A stretch of DNA of 64,000 nucleotides from Pseudomonas entomophila (GCF_029478665.1 NZ_JARPQB010000011.1:1-64000), one strand, 5' to 3'. Shown: positions 37,048-47,937, numbered from the stretch's first letter. Numbers and translations: made by a program. Notes: generated from the sequence alone by a model not told the origin.

Positions 37048-38679
37048 TCACGCGTTGCGATCGATATATGTAGTTGCCTTGCCATCCAGGCTGGCGATCA
37101 GCTCCGGCGAGCCACCGCGGAACTGGCGGAACAGGTTGCGCCCGCGCTGCTTGCCGTCCACCGGCACCTGCACGGTCGGGTGGAACTGGTCGGTCAGTTC
37201 GGCATAGGTGCTCCACGGGCCGATGTAGGACTCGTTGAACTGTTCGGTCACGCTGAAGGCGTAACGCACGGCATTGCCACGCTGCCAGTTGAGGCCATCG
37301 GGTTCGCGGCGCTGCCAGCCATTGGCGACGATCGCCGGTGAGCTGGTGGGTGCCTCGATGAAGCCCGTGGGCTTGTTTGGTTTGTAGTCCTTGAGCAGCA
37401 GGTAGGTGCTCCAGCCCCACCAGTCGGCGGTGCGGTTGCGGTCGTTGAGGTTGTTGACGTCCTTGCGTCGCAACACGGTCTTGCCGTCGTGGAAGTACAG
37501 CGGGGCGAAGTTGCCGGGCATCAGGTCCTGCTCGGCGGCGCGCAGGTCCGGCACCAGGCGCAGGGCGGCGTAGTCCTTGGCCTGCGGCACGCGGCCATCG
37601 ACGAAGGCCTGGAACACTTCATCGGCCGAGCGCTGCACCGCCCGCCCGACCTGGCGACGGTTGGTCACGTCGACCGTGTCGAAGTAGCGCTTGTCGCCAT
37701 AGGCGCGCCATTGCTCGCCCTCGGCGTTGCGCACGGCCAGGCCGTACTTGCTGTCCTCGTCGTGCATGAAGCGCGCGATCAGCGAGCCGACGTCGCTGGG
37801 GGTGACGGTGTCGGCCAGTGCCTTGCGCGGCACCCGCAGGTGGCCAGCGGAGAACAGGTCGGTGAGGAAGTGGTCGGCGAAGGCGTTCATCGCATAGGCC
37901 AGTTGCAGGTCGCGCTCGTTGCCGCTGGCGCGTGCCTTCACGGCTTGCTGCAGGGCACAGGCGTGACCGGCCTGGTAGGCCAGCAGGGCCCAGGGGCCGA
38001 AATGGTCCCAGTTGCTGGCGGCCAGTTTCAGGTAGCGGCCCAGAGGGAACAGGTCGGAGGCGAAGCTGCCGCCGCCGGTGATGCGGTTCCAGCGTGCTGA
38101 CAGTGTGTCGCCCAGCGCGTCGTAGGCTTCGTGGGGCTGGCGGCCATCCTTGATGGCCTGGTTGGCGGCGCTGATTTCTTCCTGCATGACGGCCAGGATC
38201 GACTCGGCTTCGCTTTTCGCCGCAGGCAGGCGAGCGAGGGCGTCGAACGCCTGGGTGAAGCGTTCGAGGCGCTCGGCCTCGTTGGCACCATCGGCGATCG
38301 GGCGTTCGGGCACGCCGTAGAAGTCACCGCCCAGGGCGATCACCTGGCCGTAGGTCAGGCTCAGGCCATTGGGCAGCGGCAGCGGCGACTGATGGGCAGG
38401 GATAGCTGCCTGCCCGGCCTCGAAGCGCAGCAGGGTGTTGTCGCCGATGGCGGTATGTTCTGCGCCTTCGAAGAACAGTTCCGGGCCACGCTTGGGGGGC
38501 GCGGGCGGTACGGCAAAACGGTGGTACTTGAGTGTGTGATGCCCGTGCATCACCAGCACAAGGTGGCTGTCCGCCCCAGGCAGGGCAACGCCCTGAGTGT
38601 CGAACAACTGGTCGAGGTCGGCGACCACCAGGCTGGCCTGGGCCTGAATGGCCGCAGGCGGGGTTTGCATGCCTGACAT
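37048..38679 (-). CDS. Zinc-phospholipase-C/P1-nuclease-like protein under a LexA box
   Basis: A 543-aa protein starting ATG (GGAG upstream). Its central region (about 215-290) has NWDHFGPWALLAYQAGH and a His270-xxx-Asp274-xxxxx-His280 motif in FADHFLTDLFSAGH, the same spacing as the His118/Asp122/His128 zinc ligands of Bacillus cereus phospholipase C. An N-terminal GAEHTAIGD and GGDFYGV may add metal ligands. No signal peptide is visible, so export would need another route or lysis. A near-perfect LexA box lies 39 bases upstream. Substrate (lipid or nucleic acid) is unknown; a bacteriocin-like or lysis role is speculative. Confidence 0.7.
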   Translation of the reverse strand: MSGMQTPPAAIQAQASLVVADLDQLFDTQGVALPGADSHLVLVMHGHHTLKYHRFAVPPAPPKRGPELFFEGAEHTAIGDNTLLRFEAGQAAIPAHQSPLPLPNGLSLTYGQVIALGGDFYGVPERPIADGANEAERLERFTQAFDALARLPAAKSEAESILAVMQEEISAANQAIKDGRQPHEAYDALGDTLSARWNRITGGGSFASDLFPLGRYLKLAASNWDHFGPWALLAYQAGHACALQQAVKARASGNERDLQLAYAMNAFADHFLTDLFSAGHLRVPRKALADTVTPSDVGSLIARFMHDEDSKYGLAVRNAEGEQWRAYGDKRYFDTVDVTNRRQVGRAVQRSADEVFQAFVDGRVPQAKDYAALRLVPDLRAAEQDLMPGNFAPLYFHDGKTVLRRKDVNNLNDRNRTADWWGWSTYLLLKDYKPNKPTGFIEAPTSSPAIVANGWQRREPDGLNWQRGNAVRYAFSVTEQFNESYIGPWSTYAELTDQFHPTVQVPVDGKQRGRNLFRQFRGGSPELIASLDGKATTYIDRNA

Positions 38680-38718
38680 GATTTGCTCCTTGCAAGGTCT
38701 GGATTATCCATTTTTATA

Positions 38719-38734
38719 CTGTATGCATATACAG
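38719..38734 (-). promoter_or_regulatory. LexA (SOS) box of the phospholipase-like operon
   Basis: CTGTATGCATATACAG has the invariant CTG-N10-CAG ends; in the 20-bp context it matches 17 positions of the E. coli consensus TACTGTATATATATACAGTA. It sits in the spacer of a possible minus-strand promoter (TATAAA at 38718-38713) and 39 bases before the ATG at 38679. Confidence 0.8.
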
Positions 38735-38868
38735 TGATTTTCATCATATGCAGGAATTTTCCTACGTCAAGGTCTGTTTGTGCGGGTAACCGGCACCTGC
38801 GGCGGGCGCAAGCCCCTGGCACTGACGTATGATTGCTCCCCTGACGAATACCCTCAGGATCGCGCTGC

Positions 38869-39810
38869 ATGCTCGCCCTTCTCATCCAGACACTGAACAT
38901 CACGGCACCTGTGTTCGCCATGCTGTTCATGGGCGTGCTGCTCAAGCGCATCCGCCTGATCGACGACAACTTCAACAAGGTCGCCTCGACGCTGGTGTTC
39001 AATGTGTGCATGCCGGCACTGCTGTTCCTCGGCATCTACCACGCCGACCTGGCGACGGCGGTAAAGCCCGGGGTGATCCTCTACTTCATCGCCGCCACGC
39101 TGGTGTGCTTCGGCCTGGCCTGGTGCCTGGCGATCTGGCGCTGCCCGCCGGCGGACCGGGGCATCTACACCCAGGGCGCGTTTCGCGGCAACAATGGCGT
39201 GATCGGCCTGGCACTGGCGGCCAGCTTGTATGGCGACTACGGTATATCCCTCGGCGCGGTACTGGCCGGGCTGGTGATCCTCATGTACAACTCGCTGTCG
39301 GCCGTGGTACTGGCGGTGTACAGCCCGGACCTGAAGTCCGACCCGTGGAGCATCTGCAAGAGCATCCTCAGCAACCCGTTGATCATCAGCGTGCTGCTGG
39401 CCACGCCCATGGCTTATGGCCAGGTGCCGCTGCCCAACTGGCTGCTTACTTCAGGTGACTATTTGGCGCAGATGACCCTGCCGCTGGCGCTGATCTGCAT
39501 CGGTGGCACCTTGTCGATGGCGGCGCTGCGCGACAGTGGCCGGCTGGCGTTCGACGTCAGCCTGGTGAAAATGGTCTGGCTGCCACTGCTGGGGACGCTG
39601 GGCGCCTGGCTGTGCGGTTTTCGCGGCGCGGAGCTGGGCATCCTGTTCCTCTACATCGGCAGCCCCACCGCGGCGGCCAGTTATGTGATGGCGCGGGCGG
39701 CCAATGGCAACCACGAACTGGCGGCGTCGATCATCGTGATCACCACCTTGATGGCGGCGATCACCACGAACATCGGTATCTTCTTCTTGCAATGGGGTGG
39801 ATGGATCTAG
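38869..39810 (+). CDS. AEC-family (auxin efflux carrier-like) transporter
   Basis: Inner-membrane permease of 313 aa with ten predicted spans in two repeats of five. The first repeat includes ITAPVFAMLFMGVLLKRIRL and a broken helix near FNVCMPALLFLG; the second includes NPLIISVLLATPMAYG and CIGGTLS. AEC members export small organic acids or metabolites. It is followed 52 bases later by the aromatic amino acid permease gene in the same direction. The substrate is unknown. Confidence 0.85.
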   Translation: MLALLIQTLNITAPVFAMLFMGVLLKRIRLIDDNFNKVASTLVFNVCMPALLFLGIYHADLATAVKPGVILYFIAATLVCFGLAWCLAIWRCPPADRGIYTQGAFRGNNGVIGLALAASLYGDYGISLGAVLAGLVILMYNSLSAVVLAVYSPDLKSDPWSICKSILSNPLIISVLLATPMAYGQVPLPNWLLTSGDYLAQMTLPLALICIGGTLSMAALRDSGRLAFDVSLVKMVWLPLLGTLGAWLCGFRGAELGILFLYIGSPTAAASYVMARAANGNHELAASIIVITTLMAAITTNIGIFFLQWGGWI

Positions 39811-39861
39811 CCCATGACAGCAAGCAACACTAACAATACGGCCTCATTGAAAGGACACTTC

Positions 39862-41220
39862 ATGCAAGACCAGAGCACGCCCGAGCAGTTGCAACGCGGG
39901 CTGAAGAATCGCCATATCCAGCTGATCGCGCTGGGTGGCGCCATCGGCACCGGATTGTTCCTGGGCATCGCCCAGACCATCCAGCTGGCCGGCCCCTCGG
40001 TGCTGCTGGGCTATGCCGTCGCCGGCCTGATGGCTTTCCTGATCATGCGCCAGCTGGGCGAGATGGTGGTCGAGGAGCCGGTCGCCGGCAGCTTCAGCCA
40101 CTTCGCCCACCAGTACTGGAGCGAGTTCGCAGGCTTCGTTTCGGGCTGGAACTACTGGGTGGTGTACGTGCTGGTCGGTATGGCCGAGCTCACCGCGGTG
40201 GGCATCTACGTGCAGTACTGGTGGCCGGATTTCCCCACCTGGGCCACGGCGGCGATCTTCTTCGTGGCCATCAACGCCATCAACCTGACCCAGGTGAAGG
40301 TGTACGGTGAAATGGAGTTCTGGTTCGCCCTGGTCAAGGTGGTGGCCATCGTCAGCATGATCGGCTTCGGTGCCTGGCTGCTGACCAGCGGCCACGGTGG
40401 CCCGGATGCCAGCGTCGCCAACCTCTGGCAGTACGGTGGCTTCTTCCCCAATGGCGTGACGGGTCTGGTCATGGCCTTGGCGGTGATCATGTTCTCGTTT
40501 GGTGGCCTGGAGCTGGTGGGCATCACCGCCGCCGAAGCCGCCAACCCGCGTGAAAGCATCCCCAAAGCCACCAACCAGGTGGTCTACCGCATCCTGATCT
40601 TCTACATCGGCGCGCTGGCGGTGCTGTTGTCGCTGTACCCGTGGCAGAAGGTGGTACAGGGCGGCAGCCCGTTCGTGATGATCTTCCACGAGCTGGACAG
40701 CGACCTGGTCGCGACCATCCTCAACATCGTGGTGTTGACGGCGGCGCTGTCGGTCTACAACAGTTGCGTGTACGCCAACAGCCGCATGCTGTTCGGCCTG
40801 GCTACGCAAGGTGATGCGCCGCGTCAGTTGCTCAAGGTCAGCCGCCGTGGTGTGCCGCTTACCGCATTGGGTGTTTCTGCGTTCGCCACCGGCCTATGCG
40901 TGGTGATCAACTACCTCATGCCGGGCGAGGCGTTCGGCCTGCTGATGGCGTTGGCGGTGTCGGCGCTGGTGATCAACTGGGCGAGCATCAGCATCACCCA
41001 CCTGAAGTTCCGCAAAGCCAAGCTGGCGGCCGGTATCACGCCGTTCTACCGCAGCTGGGGGCACCCGCTGACCAACTACCTGTGCCTGGCGTTCATCGTG
41101 CTGATTCTGGTGGTGATGTACCTGACGCCGCCGATCCGCATCTCGGTGATGCTGATTCCGGCGTGGATCGCGGTGTTGTGGGTGGCGTTCAAGATGAAGA
41201 AGGCGCGCCAGGCCCAGTGA
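39862..41220 (+). CDS. aroP: Aromatic amino acid permease (AroP-like APC transporter)
   Basis: A 452-aa amino acid-proton symporter with twelve spans. I choose the ATG at 39862 because AAGGA lies 7 bases upstream and the product then begins like AroP (QLQRGLKNRHIQLIALGGAI). The substrate-site motif is GTGLFLG in span 1, and ELVGITAAEAANPRESIPKA follows span 6. Close recalled similarity to E. coli AroP over its length, including EMVVEEPVAGSFSHFAHQYW, supports tyrosine/phenylalanine/tryptophan uptake. A REP pair lies downstream. Confidence 0.9.
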   Translation: MQDQSTPEQLQRGLKNRHIQLIALGGAIGTGLFLGIAQTIQLAGPSVLLGYAVAGLMAFLIMRQLGEMVVEEPVAGSFSHFAHQYWSEFAGFVSGWNYWVVYVLVGMAELTAVGIYVQYWWPDFPTWATAAIFFVAINAINLTQVKVYGEMEFWFALVKVVAIVSMIGFGAWLLTSGHGGPDASVANLWQYGGFFPNGVTGLVMALAVIMFSFGGLELVGITAAEAANPRESIPKATNQVVYRILIFYIGALAVLLSLYPWQKVVQGGSPFVMIFHELDSDLVATILNIVVLTAALSVYNSCVYANSRMLFGLATQGDAPRQLLKVSRRGVPLTALGVSAFATGLCVVINYLMPGEAFGLLMALAVSALVINWASISITHLKFRKAKLAAGITPFYRSWGHPLTNYLCLAFIVLILVVMYLTPPIRISVMLIPAWIAVLWVAFKMKKARQAQ

Positions 41221-41232
41221 TGTAGCCAGTGC

Positions 41233-41311
41233 AGGCCCTTTCGCCGGCAAGCCGGCTCCTACAGAGAGCGTGCAATATCTGTAGGGGCCGGCTTGCCGGC
41301 GAAAGGGCCGC
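41233..41311. repeat. Inverted REP pair (GAGCCGGCTTGCCGGC class)
   Basis: Units GGCCCTTTCGCCGGCAAGCC and its complement, with a TGTAGG core, lie between the convergent ends of aroP and the carboxymuconolactone-decarboxylase-family gene. Confidence 0.9.
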
Positions 41312-41318
41312 TGGTCAC

Positions 41319-41693
41319 TCAGCCTTCGTAACTGTCGATCACTTCCTGCGCGGCACGGAATGCATCGATCGCCGCCGGCACACCGGCATATACCGCACAG
41401 TGCAGCAGCGCCTCGCGAATCTCTTCCACCGTGCAGCCATTGTTCAGCGCCCCACGCACATGCCCCTTGAGCTCCTGCGGGCACTTGAGCGCGGTCAACG
41501 TGGCCAGGGTGATCAGGCTGCGGGTCTTTAGCGGCAACCCCTCACGCGACCAGACGCTGCCCCAGGCATGCTCGTTGACGAAGTCCTGCAGGGGCTGGGT
41601 GAACGCGGTCGCGTTGCCCAGGGCGCGGTCGACGAACGCATCCCCCATCACCTGGCGGCGAATGCTTTCACCGGCCTGTTTCGTGTCAGCCAT
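41319..41693 (-). CDS. Carboxymuconolactone decarboxylase-family protein
   Basis: A 124-aa single-domain protein from the ATG at 41693 with the family pattern SLITLATLTALKCPQELKGH, then VRGALNNGCTVEEIREALLH and CAVYAGVPAA. It resembles PcaC in size and layout (GDAFVDRALGNAT, HAWGSVWSREGLP), but there are no pca genes near it. Members either decarboxylate 4-carboxymuconolactone or act as thiol peroxidases; this one lacks the AhpD CxxC. Its role here is uncertain. Confidence 0.8.
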   Translation of the reverse strand: MADTKQAGESIRRQVMGDAFVDRALGNATAFTQPLQDFVNEHAWGSVWSREGLPLKTRSLITLATLTALKCPQELKGHVRGALNNGCTVEEIREALLHCAVYAGVPAAIDAFRAAQEVIDSYEG

Positions 41694-41703
41694 GTTGTTT
41701 TCC

Positions 41704-42732
41704 TTAGTGTTGGCGGCGCCAGGCACGGGCCGTGGTGTACAGCAGCACGATCCCGAGCACGGGCATCACATAGAACAGCATCAGTCGTTCAAGGCGGCCG
41801 GCCAGCGGCATGCCGGTGGTGAAGGCCACCACATGCAGGCCATAGGCCAGGTAAAGGCAGAGGAACACCAGGCCTTCGGCACGGGTGACCCGGTAGCCGG
41901 AGTAGAACACCGGCAGGCAAAGTGCTGCTACGCCGAGCATCACGGGTAGGTCGAAGTCCAGCGCATTGGGCGAGATCGACAGCGGCTCGGGCGTGACCAG
42001 CGCAGTCAGCCCCAGCACCGCCAGCAGGTTGAACAGGTTGCTGCCGATCACCGTACCCACCGCGATTTCCCGCTCGCCACGCAGGGCGGCGATCAAGGCG
42101 GCGGCCAGCTCCGGCAGCGAGGTGCACACGGCGACCACGGTCAGGCCGATGACCCGCTCGGACAACCCCAGGTCGGTTGCCACTTCCACGGCGGCCTCCA
42201 GCAGCAGGTGGCCGGCCAGGCTCAGAAGGCCGAGCCCCAGGGCGATCTGCAGCAGCGCGCCGCTCCAGAAGCGTCCGGCGCTCGTATGGACCGCACTGGG
42301 TGCCGGATAGGTACGGGCATAGTGGCGCGACTGGTGCCAGAGCATGAGCAGGTAGCCCAGTAATCCGAGCAGCAGCACCAGCCCTTCGACACGCCCCAGC
42401 GTGCCGTTGCCGGCCAGCAGGTAGACCAGACCGCTGGCTGCGATCATCAGCGGGATGTCCAGGCGCACCAGCTGGCGGGAAACGCGCAGGGGGATGATCA
42501 GCGCCGCCAGGCCGAGAATCACCAGCACGTTGAAGATGTTGCTGCCGACCACGCTGCCCACCGCGACGTCCGGGGCGCCTTGATAGGCGGCCTGCAGGCT
42601 CACGGTCAATTGTGGCGCGGTACTGCCGAAGGCCACCAGGCTCAGGCCGATGATCAGCGGGCGCACATGCAGGCGGGTGGCCAGGCGCAGGGCAGCGCGC
42701 ACCAGCAGTTCGGCGCCGATGATCAGCAGCAC
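41704..42732 (-). CDS. Calcium/sodium:proton antiporter (YrbG-like, CaCA family)
   Basis: Inner-membrane cation antiporter, 342 aa from a GTG at 42732. The two alpha repeats are visible: GLSLVAFGSTAPQLTVSLQA with GSNIFNVLVILG, and GLTVVAVCTSLPELAAALIA with GSNLFNLLAVLG. The GTG start would cut the first membrane helix; the frame is open for 27 more codons upstream to an ATT that overlaps the rlpA-like stop (ATTGA at 42809-42813), but contains no ATG, GTG or TTG. The real start is therefore unclear (see findings). Confidence 0.82.
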   Translation of the reverse strand: MLLIIGAELLVRAALRLATRLHVRPLIIGLSLVAFGSTAPQLTVSLQAAYQGAPDVAVGSVVGSNIFNVLVILGLAALIIPLRVSRQLVRLDIPLMIAASGLVYLLAGNGTLGRVEGLVLLLGLLGYLLMLWHQSRHYARTYPAPSAVHTSAGRFWSGALLQIALGLGLLSLAGHLLLEAAVEVATDLGLSERVIGLTVVAVCTSLPELAAALIAALRGEREIAVGTVIGSNLFNLLAVLGLTALVTPEPLSISPNALDFDLPVMLGVAALCLPVFYSGYRVTRAEGLVFLCLYLAYGLHVVAFTTGMPLAGRLERLMLFYVMPVLGIVLLYTTARAWRRQH

Positions 42733-42808
42733 CAGGCCCAGGCCCAGTTGCAGGAGGCTGAAGGTGGGGAGGGTGGCCAGGTCGAAAATGGCGAGGGCTC
42801 CAGTCAGG

Positions 42809-43183
42809 TCAATCGCTCAGACCTTGTACCCGGACTCGCGCCGTTCCGCTACGGAGCATGCCGATTTTTTCCGCGGCTGCGCGCGACAGGTCGATCAGCC
42901 GGCCACGGGTGTGGGGCCCTCGGTCGTTGATACGGACCACGACGCTGCGCTGGTTGGCGAGATTGGTGACCAGTACGCGGCTGCCGAAAGGCAGGCTGCG
43001 GTGGGCAGCGGTGAGGCCGTGCTGGTTGAAGGGTTCGCCGCTGGCGGTGCGTTTGCCGTGGTGGCGTGAGCCGTAGTAGGAGGCGGTACCGGTTTCGTTG
43101 TAACCGCGGGGGTCGATGTCGTGGCTGGCGCAGCCGGCCAGGAGGGAGAAGAGGGTGAGAGTGGTGAGGGAACGCTTCAGCAA
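42809..43183 (-). CDS. Short RlpA-family lipoprotein (double-psi beta-barrel)
   Basis: A 124-aa lipoprotein starting TTG at 43183, with GCGGAG 8 bases upstream; longer starts would break the signal peptide. The lipobox is LLAGC. The DPBB domain has [41 protein letters not shown] and [20 protein letters not shown], with the catalytic-type Asp of RlpA lytic transglycosylases. It lacks the C-terminal SPOR domain of full RlpA. It probably cleaves peptidoglycan glycan strands. Confidence 0.82.
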   Translation of the reverse strand: MLKRSLTTLTLFSLLAGCASHDIDPRGYNETGTASYYGSRHHGKRTASGEPFNQHGLTAAHRSLPFGSRVLVTNLANQRSVVVRINDRGPHTRGRLIDLSRAAAEKIGMLRSGTARVRVQGLSD

Positions 43184-43202
43184 TTCGGATGCTCCGCAAA
43201 AT

Positions 43203-43305
43203 GGGGCCGCTGTGCGGCCCATCGCGGATGAATCCGCTCCTACAGGTATGGCGTCATCAACTGTGTAGGAGCGGATTCATCCGCGATCGAGGGCAAAGCC
43301 CTCGC
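43203..43305. repeat. Inverted REP pair with flanking hairpins (GAGCGGATTCATCCGC class)
   Basis: REP units CGCGGATGAATCCGCTCC and GGAGCGGATTCATCCGCG enclose about 30 bases, flanked by GGGCCGC-TGT-GCGGCCC-like and CGAGGGCAAAGCCCTCG palindromes. It lies between gatB and the RlpA-like gene, which are in tandem, and could help end gatB transcription. Confidence 0.88.
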
Positions 43306-43316
43306 CGCTTTTCAGA

Positions 43317-44762
43317 TCACCCTTCGAGCTTGGCCTTGAGCAATTGGTTCACTTGCCCCGGGTTGGCCTTGCCCTTCGACGCCTTCATCGCCTGGCCGAC
43401 GAAGAAACCGAACATCTTGCCGCGCTTGGCTTCATCAGCGGCGCGGTACTGTTCGACTTGCTCAGCGTTGGCGGCGAGCATCTCGTCGAGCATCTTGTCG
43501 ATCGCACCGGTGTCGGTGACCTGCTTGAGGCCCTTGCTTTCGATGATGCTGTCGGCGTCGCCTTCACCGGCGGCCATGGCCTCGAACACGGTCTTGGCGA
43601 TCTTGCCGCTGATGGTGTTGTCGCGGATGCGCAGCAGCATGCCACCGAGTTGTTCCGCGCTGACCGGCGACTGGTCGATCTCGACGCCCAGCTTGTTCAG
43701 CAGGCTGCCCAGCTCGACCATGACCCAGTTGGCCGCCAGCTTGGCGTCGCCGCCGATGCTGACCACCTGCTCGAAGTAGTCGGCCTGTTCGCGGCTGGAA
43801 GCCAGCACGTTGGCGTCGTACGGGGACAGGCCATACTGGCTCTGGAAGCGCTCGACTTTCTGCGGTGGCAGCTCCGGCAGGGCGGCGCGCACGCTGTCGA
43901 GGAAGCTTTGCTCGATGACCACCGGCAGCAGGTCCGGGTCGGGGAAGTAACGGTAGTCGTTGGCTTCCTCCTTGCTGCGCATGGAGCGAGTCTCGTCCTT
44001 GTTCGGGTCGTACAGGCGGGTTTCCTGCACCACCTTGCCGCCGTCCTCGATCAGGTCGATCTGGCGCTGGATCTCGCTGTTGATCGCGCGCTCGATGAAG
44101 CGGAACGAGTTGACGTTCTTGATCTCGCAGCGGGTGCCGAATTCGGTCTGGCCTTTGGGGCGGATCGAGACGTTGCAGTCGCAACGCAGCGAACCTTCGG
44201 CCATGTTGCCGTCGCAGATGCCCAGGTAACGCACCAGGGCGTGGATCGCCTTGACGTAGGCCACGGCTTCCTTGGCGCTGCGCATGTCCGGCTCGGAGAC
44301 GATTTCCAGCAGCGGGGTGCCGGCACGGTTCAGGTCGATGCCGGTGGCGCCGTTGAAGTCTTCGTGCAGGCTCTTGCCGGCATCCTCTTCAAGGTGCGCG
44401 CGGGTCACGCCGATGCGCTTGATCGTGCCGTCTTCCAGGGCGATGTCCAGGTGGCCCTTGCCGACGATCGGCAGGTCCATCTGGCTGATCTGGTAGCCCT
44501 TGGGCAGGTCGGGGTAGAAGTAGTTCTTGCGCGCGAACACGTTGCGCGGCCCGATTTCGGCGTCGATCGCCAGGCCGAACATGCACGCCATGCGCACGGC
44601 TTCCTGGTTGAGCACTGGCAGCACGCCAGGCATCCCCAGGTCGACCAGGCTGGCCTGGGTGTTCGGTTCGGAACCGAAGGTGGTGGCGCTGCCGGAGAAG
44701 ATCTTCGACTGGGTGGCGAGCTGGGTATGAATCTCCAGCCCGATCACAACTTCCCATTGCAT
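43317..44762 (-). CDS. gatB: Aspartyl/glutamyl-tRNA amidotransferase subunit B
   Basis: Subunit of the GatCAB complex that converts misacylated Glu-tRNAGln or Asp-tRNAAsn to the correct amide, 481 aa. The cradle domain has [57 protein letters not shown] and [10 protein letters not shown]. The C-terminal YqeY-like tail domain ends near residue 480. It starts 12 bases after gatA. Confidence 0.97.
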   Translation of the reverse strand: MQWEVVIGLEIHTQLATQSKIFSGSATTFGSEPNTQASLVDLGMPGVLPVLNQEAVRMACMFGLAIDAEIGPRNVFARKNYFYPDLPKGYQISQMDLPIVGKGHLDIALEDGTIKRIGVTRAHLEEDAGKSLHEDFNGATGIDLNRAGTPLLEIVSEPDMRSAKEAVAYVKAIHALVRYLGICDGNMAEGSLRCDCNVSIRPKGQTEFGTRCEIKNVNSFRFIERAINSEIQRQIDLIEDGGKVVQETRLYDPNKDETRSMRSKEEANDYRYFPDPDLLPVVIEQSFLDSVRAALPELPPQKVERFQSQYGLSPYDANVLASSREQADYFEQVVSIGGDAKLAANWVMVELGSLLNKLGVEIDQSPVSAEQLGGMLLRIRDNTISGKIAKTVFEAMAAGEGDADSIIESKGLKQVTDTGAIDKMLDEMLAANAEQVEQYRAADEAKRGKMFGFFVGQAMKASKGKANPGQVNQLLKAKLEG

Positions 44763-44773
44763 GTGTGAACTCC

Positions 44774-46225
44774 TCAGAAGCCGTTAGGGGCGCGGGTGTG
44801 CCAGTCGGTGACTTGCTGGTAACGGTGCGCGACGTTGAGCAGGCGGCCTTCCTGGAAATACGGGGCCAGCAGTTGCACGCCCACCGGCAGGCCATCGACG
44901 AAGCCGGCCGGCATCGACAGGCCCGGCAGGCCCGCCAGGTTGGCGGTGATGGTGTAGACGTCTTCCAGGTACGCGGCGACCGGGTCGGCGCTCTTGGCGC
45001 CGAGCTTCCAGGCCGGGTTGGGGGTGGTCGGGCCGAGGATCACGTCGACATCGTTGAACGCGGCCACGAAGTCGTTCTTGATCAGGCGGCGGATCTGCTG
45101 CGCCTTGACGTAGTAAGCGTCGTAGTAGCCGGCCGACAGGGCGTAGGTGCCGACCATGATGCGGCGCTGCACTTCAACGCCGAAACCTTCGCCACGGGAG
45201 CGCTTGTACAGGTCGGTCAGGTCTTTCGGGTCCGCGCAGCGGTGGCCGAAGCGCACGCCGTCGAAACGCGACAGGTTGGAGGAGGCCTCCGCGGGGGCGA
45301 TCACGTAGTACGCCGGGATGGCGTGCTGCATGTTCGGCAGGCTGATTTCCTTGACCACCGCGCCGAGCTTTTCCAGCTCCTTGACGCTGGCCTGGACCAG
45401 CGCTGCGATGCGCGGGTCGAGACCGGCGCCGAAGTACTCTTTCGGCAGGCCGATGCGCAGGCCCTGCAGCGAGGCATTGAGGTCGGCACTGAAGTTCGGT
45501 ACGGGCTCGTCGACCGAGGTCGAGTCCTTGCTGTCGAAGCCAGCCATGCCTTGCAGCAGCAGGGCGCAGTCTTCGGCGGTGCGGGCCAGCGGGCCGCCCT
45601 GGTCGAGGCTCGAGGCGTAGGCGATCATGCCCCAGCGCGAAACGCGACCGTAGGTCGGTTTCAGGCCGGTGAGGTTGGTCAGCGCCGCCGGCTGGCGGAT
45701 CGAGCCGCCGGTGTCGGTGCCGGTGGTGGCCGGCAGCAGGCGCGCGGCCACGGCGGCGGCCGAGCCACCGGACGAACCGCCCGGCACGTGCTCGAGGTTC
45801 CACGGGTTCTTCACCGCGCCGTAGTGGCTGGACTCGTTGGCCGAGCCCATGGCGAATTCGTCCATGTTCGTCTTGCCCAGGGTGACCATGCCGGCTTCGG
45901 CCAGCTTGGCGACCACGGTGGCGTCGTAGGGTGCGGTGAAGTTGTCGAGCATCTTCGAGCCGCAGCTGGTGCGTACGCCGTTGGTGCAGAACAGGTCCTT
46001 GTGGGCGATCGGCGCGCCGAGCAGCGCGCCGGTCTCGCCGGCGGCGCGTCGGGCATCGGCGGCGCGGGCCTGGTGCAGGGCCTGTTCTTCGGTGACGGTG
46101 ATGAAACTGTTGAGTTGCGGGTCGAGCTGCTTGATGCGCGACAGCAGTGCGCCGGTCAGTTCTTCCGAGGAGAACGACTTGTCGGCGAGTCCGCGGGCGA
46201 TCTCGGCCAGGGTCAATTGATGCAT
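44774..46225 (-). CDS. gatA: Aspartyl/glutamyl-tRNA amidotransferase subunit A
   Basis: Amidase subunit of GatCAB, 483 aa. The amidase-signature catalytic triad is Lys near residue 76 ([10 protein letters not shown]), with cis-Ser/Ser in [15 protein letters not shown] and [11 protein letters not shown]. It releases ammonia from glutamine for tRNA amidation. It lies between gatC (15 bases) and gatB. Confidence 0.97.
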   Translation of the reverse strand: MHQLTLAEIARGLADKSFSSEELTGALLSRIKQLDPQLNSFITVTEEQALHQARAADARRAAGETGALLGAPIAHKDLFCTNGVRTSCGSKMLDNFTAPYDATVVAKLAEAGMVTLGKTNMDEFAMGSANESSHYGAVKNPWNLEHVPGGSSGGSAAAVAARLLPATTGTDTGGSIRQPAALTNLTGLKPTYGRVSRWGMIAYASSLDQGGPLARTAEDCALLLQGMAGFDSKDSTSVDEPVPNFSADLNASLQGLRIGLPKEYFGAGLDPRIAALVQASVKELEKLGAVVKEISLPNMQHAIPAYYVIAPAEASSNLSRFDGVRFGHRCADPKDLTDLYKRSRGEGFGVEVQRRIMVGTYALSAGYYDAYYVKAQQIRRLIKNDFVAAFNDVDVILGPTTPNPAWKLGAKSADPVAAYLEDVYTITANLAGLPGLSMPAGFVDGLPVGVQLLAPYFQEGRLLNVAHRYQQVTDWHTRAPNGF

Positions 46226-46240
46226 GGCAGGCGCTTTCCC

Positions 46241-46528
46241 TTAATCGATGACTTTCGGTACGAGATACAGGCCGTTCTCGGTCGACGGCGCGACGGCCTG
46301 GTAGCGGTCGCGCTGGTTGCTTTCGGTGACCTGGTCGGGACGCAGACGCTGGGTGGTCTCCAGCGGGTGGGCCAGAGGCTCGATACCGCTGGTGTCGACG
46401 GCTTGCATCTGGTCGACCAGCCCGAGAATACTGTTCAAGGCGTCGGTAATGCGTGGCAGTTCGCCTTCATTCAGGCCCAGGCGGGCCAGATGGGCGATCT
46501 TTTCCACGTCGGAGCGTTGAAGCGCCAT
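46241..46528 (-). CDS. gatC: Aspartyl/glutamyl-tRNA amidotransferase subunit C
   Basis: A 95-aa subunit that wraps GatA, starting [20 protein letters not shown] at 46528. It ends with the usual PKVID tail. It is the first gene of the gat operon, divergent from mreB over about 200 bases that include a perfect inverted repeat AGCCAAT-N7-ATTGGCT (46636-46656), which could be a promoter or operator element. Confidence 0.95.
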   Translation of the reverse strand: MALQRSDVEKIAHLARLGLNEGELPRITDALNSILGLVDQMQAVDTSGIEPLAHPLETTQRLRPDQVTESNQRDRYQAVAPSTENGLYLVPKVID

Positions 46529-46572
46529 GGGGATCTCCAGGGAAACGAAATGCGGAATGGGTCCGCAAATGA

Positions 46573-47769
<1,197 letters not shown>

Positions 47770-47800
47770 TCGCAGGCGCTGCAGCAAGCATCCAGGTTTA

Positions 47801-47860
47801 CAGGTAGCACGCACAGTGCTACCTGTATGCGCTGTGCTGGCGCCCGTTCGGGCGTCGTTT
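47801..47860 (+). promoter_or_regulatory. Two hairpins between mreB and mreC
   Basis: The first hairpin is a perfect 10-bp stem CAGGTAGCAC/GTGCTACCTG (47801-47825) with a 5-base loop. The second, GCGCCCG-TT-CGGGCGT (47840-47855), is followed by CGTTT and resembles a weak terminator. Together they could make mreB more abundant than mreCD. Confidence 0.55.
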
Positions 47861-47937
47861 CCGTCAACCCGCAAGCAGGCCGGTGCGTTGCCCCATGTCC
47901 CATGACCTCCTGAATCGTCGTCCACGAGGAACGGCCC

